A DNA stretch of 24,926 nt from JAUVKA01 sp964465145 (GCA_964465145.1 CAYXJR010000064.1:1-24926), one strand, 5' to 3'; shown: positions 6,819-15,074, counted from the first letter of the stretch. The notes: generated by a model not told the origin, from the letters alone. A program made the numbers and translations.

Positions 6819-6974
6819 CTATAAATACTTTTTTTCTGTACCGACAAAATCTTCAGCCAGTATTTTTTATTAACCAAATTTTTTCAATACAAATATAGGA
6901 AGATTCATCAAGCAGTTAACCAGATGCGGCTGGCATTATTGTTTTTAAAAGAGCCGGTAATAGCAATAAATTGA

Positions 6975-7006
6975 TTTGGTAACTAGTTTATTTTTATGTA
7001 ACCTTG
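6975..7006 (+). promoter_or_regulatory. Candidate Bacteroidetes-type promoter for a small RNA
   Basis: TTTG (6975-6978) is followed after 20 nt by TAACCTTG (6999-7006), which matches the TAnnTTTG box at all but one position. The spacing fits the phylum's -33/-7 layout. No plus-strand gene follows, but a strong terminator does (7077-7115). Confidence 0.5.
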
Positions 7007-7012
7007 CTAGTC

Positions 7013-7115
7013 CACGATTTATGTGGAGATAATTATATTCCGATATATTATCTATCTTTAAGGTGGTTCTTGATTGCCCGTCTTTTAGGCTCCCAACCTA
7101 AAAGACGGGTTTTTT
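7013..7115 (+). ncRNA. Candidate small RNA of about 100 nt
   Basis: Bounded by a promoter-like pair at 6975-7006 and an intrinsic terminator at 7077-7115. The predicted transcript opens with a hairpin (TCCAC and GTGGA around 7 nt, about 7011-7027), has an A/T-rich middle, and ends in the terminator stem. No ORF of note lies inside. The surrounding 6819-7158 gap between two minus-strand genes has nothing else I can recognise. It does not match a family I can name. Confidence 0.45.
7077..7115 (+). terminator. Strong intrinsic terminator on the plus strand
   Basis: Stem CCCGTCTTTTAGG / CCTAAAAGACGGG (13 bp, perfect) with a 7-nt loop, followed by six T. The T tract is only on the plus-strand side, so it does not serve the minus-strand genes on either side. 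Confidence 0.85.
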
Positions 7116-7158
7116 CAGTAGGATGTTAAGCCGATGAAAAAGCCGGCTGAATTAACAT

Positions 7159-7896
7159 CTACATCAACTCAGCATTACGCAACATTAGGCTCTCCATCAG
7201 GCTGATGAAATGTGAATTACGCAGCAGCTTCTTCATTTGCTGAAGATGCAAAGCGTCATGGGCATCTGAGCAGGCGAAATCTATCATATTGTTTTTAATG
7301 AGTTTCTCCGCAGCCTTTTTTACCATGCCGCTATACAAGCCTGTGAGAGAATTCATGTTAAGCTGGAAAAGTACTCCCCGGTCTCTAAGGGCATGATATT
7401 TCCTGAAATCGTTATAATAGTATGGATAACGCTCCGGATGGGCAAGAATAGGATTATAGCCTGCGGCCTGCACAGCGAAAATGATCTCCTCTATAGAAAA
7501 AACCGGCTCTTGAAAGGGCAATTCCAGTAGCAGGTAATTCCTTCTTCCAAAGGGGATAAGCTCCCCCTTTTCCATGCGGCCGCGGAACTCAAAATCAAGA
7601 TGATATTCAGCCGTGGCCTCAAGCTCCAGTGGGAGATTATTTTCCGTGATAACCTCCCTCAGGTGATGCATCTGCCCGAGGATGATATCTTTGGTGTTGG
7701 GATAGAGGGCAGTGATAACATGGGGGGAGGCAATTACTTTTTTAAAACCAAGCTCTACCCATAGGTGCAGCATTTTCAAGGATTCTTCCAGGGAAGGCGA
7801 ACCATCATCAATCCCGGGAATCACATGGTTGTGAAAATCCACTGCCAGGGCCGAAAAATCAACTAAGGCTTCTTTACGTTTTCTGAAGAGAGACAT
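7159..7896 (-). CDS. CpsB/CapC-type protein-tyrosine phosphatase (PHP fold)
   Basis: Metal-dependent phosphatase that dephosphorylates the tyrosine kinase controlling capsule or exopolysaccharide export. PHP metal ligands are visible: DFHNHVIPGIDDGS (His22, His24), ASPH (His59), ILAHPERYPYY, and the final CSDAHD. Length is 245 residues, as usual. No cognate Wzc-like kinase gene is in the window. The ATG is only a few nt from a TATCTTTG box (7901-7908), implying a nearly leaderless mRNA or chance. Context supports the call: the next genes upstream on the strand are polysaccharide genes. Confidence 0.9.
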   Translation of the reverse strand: MSLFRKRKEALVDFSALAVDFHNHVIPGIDDGSPSLEESLKMLHLWVELGFKKVIASPHVITALYPNTKDIILGQMHHLREVITENNLPLELEATAEYHLDFEFRGRMEKGELIPFGRRNYLLLELPFQEPVFSIEEIIFAVQAAGYNPILAHPERYPYYYNDFRKYHALRDRGVLFQLNMNSLTGLYSGMVKKAAEKLIKNNMIDFACSDAHDALHLQQMKKLLRNSHFISLMESLMLRNAELM

Positions 7897-7900
7897 GCTG

Positions 7901-7908
7901 CAAAGATA
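7901..7908 (-). promoter_or_regulatory. TAnnTTTG box immediately upstream of the CpsB gene
   Basis: The minus strand reads TATCTTTG then CAGC and the ATG. It is a perfect -7 match, but no convincing -33 TTG is in place and the spacing leaves almost no leader. Confidence 0.35.
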
Positions 7909-8001
7909 AGAAAAGCCTGCCAGCGGTCCATGCCTAAGGTTGAGCAGAAAATGGTGAAAGAGATACCTTCAGACATGCATGGGGGGATTAGCTAAAAAAG
8001 G

Positions 8002-8137
8002 GGATGCGGGATGCGGGATGCGGAATGCGGAATGCGGGTTGCGGGATGCGGGATGCGGGATGCGGAATGCGGGATGCGGGATGCGGAATGCGGGATGCGG
8101 GATGCGGAATGCGGAATGCGGAATGCGGAATGCGGGT
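8002..8137. repeat. Tandem array of about 19 GATGCGG/AATGCGG heptamers
   Basis: Pure 7-bp units, GATGCGG and AATGCGG in irregular order with one GTTGCGG. All overlapping long ORFs (Cys/Gly/Met/Arg-rich products) are translations of the repeat. The same unit occurs at 14934-15070 (reverse orientation), 18921-18935 and 24822-24926. Confidence 0.95.
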
Positions 8138-8152
8138 TATAGAGGGTATCTT

Positions 8153-8190
8153 TCGTCTTGTATCTTGTATCTTGTATCTTGCATCTTGAC
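8153..8190. repeat. TTGTATC heptamer tract
   Basis: About four to five units (CTTGTAT register), the last altered to TTGCATC, just downstream of the WlbA-like gene's 3' end and 15 bp from the GATGCGG array. Confidence 0.85.
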
Positions 8191-8209
8191 ATTCGTCCCC
8201 ATGTCCCCG

Positions 8210-9205
8210 TTAACAATCGTGATTAAACCAATAATCCTTGGCTGTGATCTCCGGATCGCCAATATCGATATTTTTCAGATAGGGATGATAATCGCCTGTC
8301 AGCCCCACAGGCCTGGCGTTTCTTATCTCGTGGACTATTTCTATGCTGGGCTTGGATTCAGCGACTGTAAATCCCCTGCCTGCCAGAATCTCCTCGTATG
8401 AGCGGGTGTGCAGGTCGGTGAAGCCGCTGCTGAATTCTATCTCATCCCCGTCAACCTTAATGGAGCGGAAAGTCCTCTGTCCCCCCTGGCATATGGCATC
8501 CGGCACATCCTTATAATCGACGCTCATGAACCAGCGAACCCTGGCTTTTTCCAGCTGCAGGAATCCGGCAGCTTTATTATGCTTATGGATGTGAACAACA
8601 TTTTTGCTTGCCGGTCCGAAAATCCAGGTGAGCATATCAAAAAAATGCACCCCGATATTGGTAGCAATACCGCCCGATTTCAGGAGATCAGCCTTCCATG
8701 AAGTGAAGTACCAGTTTCCCCTCGAAGTGATATAGTTCAGGTCGATATCATAAACCTTATACGCCGGCCCCTCCTCAATGCGTTTCTTCAGGGCAACAAT
8801 ATCGGGGTGCAGACGAAGCTGGAGTATATTGTAAATAATATGATCATACTCCTTCTGATATTGGTCAAGCGCATCAACATTCCATGGGTTCAGTACTATA
8901 GGTTTCTCGCAAATGGCATGGGCCCGGCTCCGTAGGGCAAACCTTATCTCACTGTCGTGCAAGTAATTGGGAGTGCAGATTGATATAAAATCAACCCCCC
9001 TCCCCTTGTGCCGCAGCTTATCCAGATGCCGGTCGAAGCGCTCGAACTCCACGAAAAAGCTGGCCTCCGGGAAGTAGGAATCAAGCACTCCCACGCTGTC
9101 GCTGGTATCCATGGCGCACGACAAGCTGTTTCCGGTCTCCTTAATCGCCCTCATGTGGCGAGGGGCCACGAAGCCGGCAGCCCCAATGATAGCAAAGTTT
9201 TTCAT
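8210..9205 (-). CDS. Gfo/Idh/MocA dehydrogenase, WlbA/WbpB-like
   Basis: NAD-dependent sugar dehydrogenase resembling the enzyme that oxidises C3 of UDP-N-acetylglucosaminuronate on the route to diamino uronic acids of O-antigens. The Rossmann motif is GAAGFVAPRH (8-17), typical of the WlbA branch rather than of general MocA proteins. EKP motif ICEKPIVLNPW (98-108), substrate-side motifs SGGIATNIGVHFFDML and WYFTSWKADLLKSGG follow. Its length of 331 residues is normal. It lies in the polysaccharide locus between the CpsB-type and WecA-like genes. No matching aminotransferase or acetyltransferase is visible in the window, so the full pathway is not shown here. Confidence 0.85.
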   Translation of the reverse strand: MKNFAIIGAAGFVAPRHMRAIKETGNSLSCAMDTSDSVGVLDSYFPEASFFVEFERFDRHLDKLRHKGRGVDFISICTPNYLHDSEIRFALRSRAHAICEKPIVLNPWNVDALDQYQKEYDHIIYNILQLRLHPDIVALKKRIEEGPAYKVYDIDLNYITSRGNWYFTSWKADLLKSGGIATNIGVHFFDMLTWIFGPASKNVVHIHKHNKAAGFLQLEKARVRWFMSVDYKDVPDAICQGGQRTFRSIKVDGDEIEFSSGFTDLHTRSYEEILAGRGFTVAESKPSIEIVHEIRNARPVGLTGDYHPYLKNIDIGDPEITAKDYWFNHDC

Positions 9206-9244
9206 GTAAGAATGGTTTGGGCTGTAAAGATAGTAAAGAATACT

Positions 9245-9424
9245 TAGTTGTAGGTTGTAGGTTGTCAGATGACGGATAACGGATAACAGATAACAGATAA
9301 CGGATAACGGATAACAGATAACAGATAACGGATAACGGATAACAGATAACGGATAACAGATAACAGATAACGGATAACAGATAACGGATAACAGATGATT
9401 CTTGTAGGTTGTAGGTTGTAGGTT
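9245..9424. repeat. GATAACG/GATAACA array bracketed by TTGTAGG heptamers
   Basis: About 18 GATAACR units (9264-9395) are flanked on the left (9245-9262) and right (9400-9424) by two to three TTGTAGG units in the same orientation. The right flank runs into the stop codon of the WecA-like gene (9423-9425). The nested arrangement suggests one array arose within another. Confidence 0.93.
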
Positions 9425-10493
9425 ATTTCGTCCCTAGTATCACCCTCGGAGCAGAAGTTATCGCAAAGGCCAGGCCAAAAATCAGAAATCCCAATCTTAT
9501 GTCGCCCCAGTGCCGAAGTGAAAAAGCGAGTAGGAAAAGTGCAGTATTAATTAAAACAATAGAGGTAGAGGCCTGCCAGTGACTCATCCCCAGCCTGAGC
9601 AGGTAATGATGAAAATGATGGTTATCAGCATGAAAGGGAGATCGGCCCCTGGCTATCCGGAAGGCAAATACCCGTATAGTGTCTGCAATAGGGATAATCA
9701 TTACTGATACTACAAGCATGGGCAAGGCATTGGCAAACAGCAAGCTGTCAGTCGGGAGTTCACAACAGAGTATCTTTACTGATAATATGGAAAACACCAG
9801 GCCAATAAGAAGGGAACCTGTATCACCCATGAACAGCTTATATTTTTTTCCAAATACATTAGAAAGGTAAAAGGGGATCAGTCCGCCCGCCAGGGCAAAA
9901 GCCAGTACCGCATAATCATATCTCTGAAGAAAGGCCAGCCAAAAACCAAAAACCAGGGAGATCTGTATTCCCAGCCCAGAGGCCAGGCCATCAATTCCAT
10001 CGATCAGGTTAAAGGCGTTTATCAGGGCCACAAATACCAGCAGAGTGAACAAATAGCTGACAACAAGAGGCAGCTCCCCTATTCCCAAAATCCCATGGAA
10101 AGTAGAAATCCGAACATCCGCCAGAATAACGACTAACAAGGAGGCCACAATTTGCCAAAACAGCTTTGTCCGGGGCTTGATACTTACAATATCATCTTCG
10201 AGGCCATTAAAGAAAATTATCAGGGTTGCAGGGATAATAAATTGAAATTCATTGCTAAATCCATCTTTTACAAACAAACTGGTACTTATTATCAGGGATG
10301 CAAAAATGGCAATACCTCCTAAATGTGGAACTACTCCGTTATGACAGGTACGTCCGTTTGGTTTGGCAACCAGGTTTTTGGCCCTGGCCACACGAACGAT
10401 TGGAGAAATAGCGATTTTGGCAATAAAAGCTGCCATAAGAAAGCTAAAAAAAATGTCCCAGTTCAGATAGGTAAATATCAGATGAAAGTTCAT
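9423..10493 (-). CDS. WecA/MraY-family undecaprenyl-phosphate sugar-1-phosphate transferase
   Basis: Integral membrane enzyme that starts lipid-linked glycan synthesis by moving a HexNAc-1-phosphate from UDP-sugar to undecaprenyl phosphate. The frame extends to a TTG at 10538, but ATG 10493 gives the expected start, with a membrane span in the first 25 residues (356 residues in all). Family motifs: HLGGIAIF, GLEDDIVSIKPRTK (catalytic Asp pair), NAFNLIDGIDGLASGLG, LFMGDTGSLLIG, and the C-terminal DNHHFHHYLLRLG. About ten hydrophobic spans are visible. It is more WecA/TagO-like than MraY because of the HHFHH loop and the locus. Confidence 0.9.
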   Translation of the reverse strand: MNFHLIFTYLNWDIFFSFLMAAFIAKIAISPIVRVARAKNLVAKPNGRTCHNGVVPHLGGIAIFASLIISTSLFVKDGFSNEFQFIIPATLIIFFNGLEDDIVSIKPRTKLFWQIVASLLVVILADVRISTFHGILGIGELPLVVSYLFTLLVFVALINAFNLIDGIDGLASGLGIQISLVFGFWLAFLQRYDYAVLAFALAGGLIPFYLSNVFGKKYKLFMGDTGSLLIGLVFSILSVKILCCELPTDSLLFANALPMLVVSVMIIPIADTIRVFAFRIARGRSPFHADNHHFHHYLLRLGMSHWQASTSIVLINTALFLLAFSLRHWGDIRLGFLIFGLAFAITSAPRVILGTK

Positions 10494-10647
10494 TTTTAAA
10501 TTGGTTAACCCCTGCCATAAAGAAGACACACCTGCCAAACGATAATCAAAAAATGGTTTTAATAGGTACTAAACACTTCAAAGATATAAATAACACCTTA
10601 AAAAACAAAATGGGGATATGGGGAATGGGGAACAGGTAGCGGGAATT

Positions 10648-10678
10648 GCCAAGGGTTGGCTGGAGCCCAACCCTTGGC
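10648..10678. repeat. Perfect 12-bp inverted repeat in the gap before the WecA-like gene
   Basis: GCCAAGGGTTGG and CCAACCCTTGGC around CTGGAGC, 37 nt downstream of the Wzi-like gene's stop on the minus strand. It could act as that gene's terminator, but no T tract follows on either strand. A short ATGGGGA-type tandem lies next to it (about 10610-10632). Confidence 0.6.
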
Positions 10679-10715
10679 TTGGACCAATTATTCTCTATTA
10701 TCTTGTTTCTATCTT

Positions 10716-12266
10716 CTAAAAATCGTAATAAAAATTCTGCACGGAGCTCCGTACTCCAAATTGAAACATCAGATCATGTTTGTCTTTTAGTTCTGTGACC
10801 TGGTGACGATCAGTAAGCTTTAAAAAGATGTTGAAATTCGACGCAGGATTGACCAGATAGGAGGCGGTCAGCATCTTGTAGGTGAGGGTGTTGAGCAGAC
10901 CATTGCCGATGAATACATCGTAGTCCGACTCGTGGGTACCATAGGGTAGGAATATATTATGACCGTAGTTTGAACCATTGAAATCCGATCCAAACCGGGC
11001 CAGGCTGTATCGCCCTTCGAGTATCAGGCAGTCCCAGCGCAAGCGGGCAAAATTCACCCACTCCCAGAAGTTGGCCCCCAGGGGATGAGCGAGCGACTGG
11101 TTGAAATGACCATGGTTCTGTTTGCTGGTAACATGACTGTATGTGTAAGGCCGGGCGGCGTTGAACTCGCTCTGCAGGAAAACATACCTGTTCTCCGTTC
11201 CCCGTTCCCCGATAGGTATCCAGGTTTTGGCGCCAAGCTGCCATGCAACTTTATTCGCCCACCAGCCATTGCTCCAGTTTTTTATCTCCGATACTTTCAG
11301 CTCATCCAGGAGCAATTGTCCGTATAGATAGGTACTGTTCCCGAATCTATAGCTGAGGCCTCCACCCATAAGGGCATTATCGGGCGAGCCAAGTGTCCAC
11401 TCCACAGGGCGGAACATGATGATAGGATTGAGGTAGTTTATATCAAAGCCCCGGTGGTGGGTGCTGTCGCGCCCCTGCCAGTGGATGGCTTCAAAAGCCG
11501 ATAGTTCAAGCCGGTTGGTGATCGCCAGGCTCAGGTAATGAAAGGCCCCGTATTTCTTCTGCCAGCCATCCTCATAATTATCGCGGAAATTGATATCCTG
11601 AAACTCAGCCCAAAGATTCACATAATGAATACGCCATATTCTCGTATCGATACGGAAATATGGATAATTGGCGGCTGCATCCGACAGCAGCATCGAGCGG
11701 TATCCATTCCCGAAGAAATTCTTACCATGACCGGCTTCAAAACTGAATATTCTGTTAGGCTGATAACGCAGCCATCCAAAAGCATGCGAATGCTCCAGCC
11801 CCTTACCCCGCTGGCCCATATAAAGCTGTCCCGGCACCACCCTGAGTGTCCGCACAATAGAATCCAGGTAAGGGGCGAAAACCGACTGGGTTTCCAGATA
11901 AGAGGTGGAGAAGGAAAGTTTTTTGTCAATTTCGCCTTGTATTCTCACCCCGCGCGTATTGCCCCATATGTTCCTCCCGGATTCAAATTCCCTCCCCAGG
12001 TAGTTATTGAACAAAGGATCGAGAGTGAAGGTGTAGGCTGGCTTGTCGACTATTAAGAAGTTCTCACGCAGTAACTTATCACTGAGCCATTGACTGAATG
12101 AAAGTTTAGAAGTTGATGAGTTTAGGAGTTTAGGGGTGAGGGTGTGGGTTGTGATGGATGAGTGGTTTATCGTGTCGGTTGGGGGGAGAGTGTAATGGTG
12201 GAGGTCCTGGGCGCGGAGCGCCCAGAGAATGCTAACAGCTATTACTAAAAAGATAATTCTTTTCAT
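10716..12266 (-). CDS. Wzi/RemB-like outer-membrane beta-barrel protein
   Basis: A signal peptide (MKRIIFLVIAVSILWALRAQ) precedes a 516-residue protein rich in alternating aromatic strands and ending in aromatic Phe, as outer-membrane barrels do. The segment FEAGHGKNFFGNGYRSMLL (177-194) and YPYFRIDTRIWRIHY match the capsule-assembly Wzi family, which in Bacteroidetes includes RemB of gliding motility. A role in holding or assembling surface polysaccharide at the outer membrane fits the locus. The linker after the signal (residues about 36-56, TTHTLTPKLLNSSTSK) is encoded by heptamer-like DNA (AGTTTAG units) and is probably repeat-derived. It lies 34 bp downstream of the dehydratase gene and is likely co-transcribed. 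Confidence 0.8.
   Translation of the reverse strand: MKRIIFLVIAVSILWALRAQDLHHYTLPPTDTINHSSITTHTLTPKLLNSSTSKLSFSQWLSDKLLRENFLIVDKPAYTFTLDPLFNNYLGREFESGRNIWGNTRGVRIQGEIDKKLSFSTSYLETQSVFAPYLDSIVRTLRVVPGQLYMGQRGKGLEHSHAFGWLRYQPNRIFSFEAGHGKNFFGNGYRSMLLSDAAANYPYFRIDTRIWRIHYVNLWAEFQDINFRDNYEDGWQKKYGAFHYLSLAITNRLELSAFEAIHWQGRDSTHHRGFDINYLNPIIMFRPVEWTLGSPDNALMGGGLSYRFGNSTYLYGQLLLDELKVSEIKNWSNGWWANKVAWQLGAKTWIPIGERGTENRYVFLQSEFNAARPYTYSHVTSKQNHGHFNQSLAHPLGANFWEWVNFARLRWDCLILEGRYSLARFGSDFNGSNYGHNIFLPYGTHESDYDVFIGNGLLNTLTYKMLTASYLVNPASNFNIFLKLTDRHQVTELKDKHDLMFQFGVRSSVQNFYYDF
12102..12140. repeat. AGTTTAG-type tract in the 5' part of the Wzi-like gene
   Basis: Spaced AGTTTAG/AGTTGATG/AGTTTAGG units on the plus strand, in frame in the gene (LTPKLLNSSTSKLS on the coding strand). 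Weaker periodicity than the other arrays. Confidence 0.5.
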
Positions 12267-12278
12267 TTAAATTGTTTT

Positions 12279-12303
12279 CTTCCGTCTTTGGTCTTTAGTC
12301 TTA
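12279..12303. repeat. AAAGACN heptamers between the dehydratase and Wzi-like genes
   Basis: On the minus strand, three 7-bp units (AAGACTA, AAGACCA, AAGACGG) fill most of the 34-bp gap and touch the dehydratase stop codon. Confidence 0.7.
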
Positions 12304-13557
12304 CATCTTACTATCAAGTCCCCGTCCCGTTTCTATATGTTCAAAACCCGGCAGGTATTCCTTTAATATGTCAACGATCTGAGCTTTACTAATCTTTTCT
12401 GAATCAAAGAGATTCCGGAGGCGTTCAAAGATTAAATCGATTTCTTCTTGGGGTCGTTTTTTGGAATTTTTTATCACTCCCAGATTGATGAATTTCTCTT
12501 CGTCGCGTTCTTCCTCTTCGATGAAGAATTCTTCGTAGGGTTTCTCGCCGGAGGTGTCGGAGGGGAAGAAGAAAACAGGTTGCAGGTTGCGGGTTGCGGG
12601 TTGCGGATCCCCCCCCCTGGTTTCAGGGGGGGTTGGGGGGGTAATGCGAGCAAAGGCCTTCGCCTCTTCTTCCGAACTACATTCTATAAGTTCCAACCCT
12701 AGATATCGTGCTAAATCCCTGGCGATCTGGTCGAAGGGTATCATGTCTTTTTCTGGATCGAGCTTTGGGTAGATGATATCGCCCGATTCGCCCATCACGG
12801 AGGCCATGAGACAGAGTTCGCCGGATTCGATGGGCGATACGAAAAACCTTTTTATGTTAAGCGGACAGCTCCATGGCTGCTTTTTGTTCAGGCGCTCGAG
12901 GAAGCCCAAGGGCAGGGATCCGTTTGAAAAGGCCACATTGGCAAAGCGGGCGGTGGTGATAGGGATCTGATCGGAATAGGCCATTATCAGCTCCTCCATA
13001 AGCTTTTTGCTGGCTCCCATAATGTTCACGGGGTTGGCGGCCTTGTCGGTTGATACGCAGAAGAAATGCTCCGGCGGATACTCCAGGAGCAGGTCGAGTA
13101 ACTTCCTTGCCTTCAGCACGTTGTTCTCTATCATTGCCTCGATAGAGAAGATATCCTTCTCGCTGCGAACATGTTTATGAGCCGCGAAGTTGGCCACGAT
13201 ATCGAAAGGCCCATGCTCTTTGAAAAGCTTTTCAAACACCGGATCGCCAAAATTCACAGGATAAGTGATAAATGTAACAGGGATATTATAGCCCGTCGAG
13301 CTCCGCAGGTCGCGCACCAGCTCCGTAAGGCCGTTTTCATTGATATCCACCACGATCAGGCTTTTTACCCTGAACTTCAGCAGTGCCTTGATATAGTGAG
13401 AACCGATGGTTCCCGCGCCACCTATCACAAGAACTTTTCTGTCGTTTATTTGGCTGTTTAGCTGCTCGCTATACTTGTTAAAGTCCTCCGCAAGGAGGCT
13501 TTCCGGCCGCCGGGTTATGTACTCTGATATGAAATGTTCGATGTTGTTGACTATCAT
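12301..13557 (-). CDS. Nucleotide-sugar dehydratase/epimerase, CapD/FlaA1-type short form
   Basis: Polysacc_synt_2 (extended SDR) protein of 418 residues, expected to act on a UDP-HexNAc, for example as a 4,6-dehydratase or 5-epimerase. NAD-binding motif GGAGTIGS (46-53), conserved NFAAHKHVRSEKD, catalytic STDKAANP (169-176) with MGASKK (180-185), and ARFANVAFSNGSLP are all present. The transmembrane half of full-length CapD is absent. The C-terminal segment carries an insertion, residues about 305-327 (TPPTPPETRGG, PQPATRN), encoded by GGTTGCG heptamers plus a C/G-rich palindrome at 12577-12645. The family sequence appears to resume at FFFPSDTSGEKPYEEFF. Precise substrate not determinable here. 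Confidence 0.85.
   Translation of the reverse strand: MIVNNIEHFISEYITRRPESLLAEDFNKYSEQLNSQINDRKVLVIGGAGTIGSHYIKALLKFRVKSLIVVDINENGLTELVRDLRSSTGYNIPVTFITYPVNFGDPVFEKLFKEHGPFDIVANFAAHKHVRSEKDIFSIEAMIENNVLKARKLLDLLLEYPPEHFFCVSTDKAANPVNIMGASKKLMEELIMAYSDQIPITTARFANVAFSNGSLPLGFLERLNKKQPWSCPLNIKRFFVSPIESGELCLMASVMGESGDIIYPKLDPEKDMIPFDQIARDLARYLGLELIECSSEEEAKAFARITPPTPPETRGGDPQPATRNLQPVFFFPSDTSGEKPYEEFFIEEEERDEEKFINLGVIKNSKKRPQEEIDLIFERLRNLFDSEKISKAQIVDILKEYLPGFEHIETGRGLDSKM
12577..12645. repeat. Heptamer tract plus C/G palindrome inside the dehydratase gene
   Basis: Three GGTTGCG/GGTTGCA units followed by CCCCCTGGTTTCAGGGGG and a G tract. The CCCCTGGTTTCAGGG core is an exact reverse-complement match to the element near 22708-22722. 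In frame, about 23 codons. Confidence 0.85.
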
Positions 13558-13577
13558 TGTTTTTTATGTTTTCGTAT

Positions 13578-13601
13578 CCACCCCCCCGGCCCCCTCCCTC
13601 C
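13578..13601. repeat. C-rich tract upstream of the dehydratase gene
   Basis: A run of C with GG in the middle (CCCCCCCGGCCCCCTCCCTCC) about 25 bp upstream of the dehydratase start. It resembles the C/G-rich arms of the elements at 12610 and 22657. Otherwise 13558-13710 holds nothing recognisable. Confidence 0.4.
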
Positions 13602-13710
13602 TAGCAAGCATTCTGCAGTAGTTTTTTTACCCTCAGGGTCAGAGCTTTTGATAGATATAAGGGTAAAATATTATAAACCAGTTCTTTTTTTGCAACCTGA
13701 AACATCCTTT

Positions 13711-14844
13711 TTATCCAACATCTTTTAAAATAAACTCTTCGAAATTGGCCGGTGTAATAATTTTACTTATTGCTTCGGGATAGGCATTTGAGAATGTTTT
13801 TGGAATTCTGGCTTTTCTTGTATCGCTCCATTTGAATTCAAAAGCATAGATATTTCCTTCTCGTTCTTCTATATAATCAATTTCTTGCTGTGCATGTGTC
13901 CGCCAAAAATATTGATTCGCGTAAATGTTATGATATGCCATATGTTTCATTCGTTCACTTATCAGGAAATTTTCCCATAAAGCACCTGCATCATTCCTTA
14001 ATTCAATATGGTTATAATTTCCTATAACGGCATTTCTTATTCCATTATCGACAAAATATATTTTTTTTGATTTCTTCAATTCGTTCCTGAGGTTTCTGCT
14101 GAATGATCCTATTCTGTATAATATATACGACTTTTCCAATAGCTCAATATAACTTTCCACCGTTTCGCTATTTAAACCTACCGTTTTACCTAATTCATGA
14201 TAGGAAACCTCACTGCCAATTTGAAAAGCCAGTGCCTGCAAAAGTTTAACTAGTTTATCAGATTTTTTGATTTTATTCCAGATCAGCAAATCCTTAAACA
14301 AATAGCTGTCGGCAAGTAATTTTAACAGGTCTTTTTCATTCTCCATGCTTACTACAACATCGGGATAATAGCCAAATACCATTCTGTGTTTTAAAAGGCT
14401 TAGCTCGTTTAGCAGACCATGATGCAGGGTCATTTCCTCAAAAGAAACAGGAAAGAGCCTGTATTCAAATTTCCTGCCTGTCAGGGGTTCATTTATTTCA
14501 TTTGCTAAATCAAATGAGGAAGAACCCGTTGCAATTAACTGTACCTCCTTAATTTCGTCGATAATAATTTTCAGTTTTAAACCAATATTCTTTATTCTTT
14601 GTGCCTCATCAATTATTACAACCTTATGATTTGCAATAATTGATTTGAATCTTGAAGATGATGGAATATCAAATAAGGCCTGAATTTCAAAATTATCCGC
14701 ATTCAGCCATAACACATCATCCATGGAGTCGGCTATTTTTTTTAATAAAGTCGTCTTACCCACCTGTCTAGGGCCCAACAGGATTATCGCTTTATTATTA
14801 AAAAGCCTGTTTCTTATTATATTTTCCAGTATTCTGGGAAGCAT
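13711..14844 (-). CDS. AAA+ ATPase with DUF4143 C-terminus (copy 2)
   Basis: Start set at ATG 14844, with AGGA 10 nt upstream; the longer frame would begin at TTG 14853. The 377-residue product has Walker A GPRQVGKTT (about 24-32), Walker B VVIIDEAQRI, and sensor GSSSFDL. It continues through GRKFEYRLFPVSFEEM, a winged-helix-like middle (YHELGKTVGLNSETVESYIELLEKSYIL) and the nuclease-like end EIDYIEEREGNIYAFEFKWS. Family role is uncertain. It interrupts the polysaccharide genes between the dehydratase and the cytidylyltransferase-kinase and is noticeably more A/T-rich than both, which fits transfer. Confidence 0.87.
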   Translation of the reverse strand: MLPRILENIIRNRLFNNKAIILLGPRQVGKTTLLKKIADSMDDVLWLNADNFEIQALFDIPSSSRFKSIIANHKVVIIDEAQRIKNIGLKLKIIIDEIKEVQLIATGSSSFDLANEINEPLTGRKFEYRLFPVSFEEMTLHHGLLNELSLLKHRMVFGYYPDVVVSMENEKDLLKLLADSYLFKDLLIWNKIKKSDKLVKLLQALAFQIGSEVSYHELGKTVGLNSETVESYIELLEKSYILYRIGSFSRNLRNELKKSKKIYFVDNGIRNAVIGNYNHIELRNDAGALWENFLISERMKHMAYHNIYANQYFWRTHAQQEIDYIEEREGNIYAFEFKWSDTRKARIPKTFSNAYPEAISKIITPANFEEFILKDVG

Positions 14845-14933
14845 TTCTATCAATATTCCTATTCTATCCGTAAATTTAATATTAATTTTACGAATTTAAT
14901 CGAAAATTTGCAGATTTATTTATATAAAGATAA

Positions 14934-15070
14934 ACAGATGACGGATAACAGATAACGGATAACAGATAACAGATAACGGATAACAGATGACGGATAACGG
15001 ATGCAACCTGCAACTCGCATCCCGCTTCCCGCATCCCGCATCCCGCATCCCGCATTCCGCATTCCGCAAC
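14934..15070. repeat. Compound array: GATAACR then CGCATCC heptamers
   Basis: GATAACA/GATAACG/GATGACG units (14934-15003) pass through GCAACCT units into CGCATCC/CGCATTC units, the reverse complement of GATGCGG/AATGCGG. Three unit types are joined in one tract, which ends at the 3' end of the kinase gene. Confidence 0.92.
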
Positions 15071-15074
15071 CCTC

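Noticed and set aside
7979..8401. Plus-strand ORF with a Cys/Gly/Met/Arg-rich repetitive product, and minus-strand mirror
   Set aside because: Translation of the GATGCGG array running into the antisense of the WlbA-like gene; no start context and composition is purely that of the repeat.
9264..9395. CRISPR array
   Set aside because: Units are contiguous 7-mers without spacers and no cas gene is present; the same holds for every other array in the window.
11538..12056. 172-codon plus-strand ORF
   Set aside because: Antisense to the Wzi/RemB-like gene, which has a signal peptide and family motifs.
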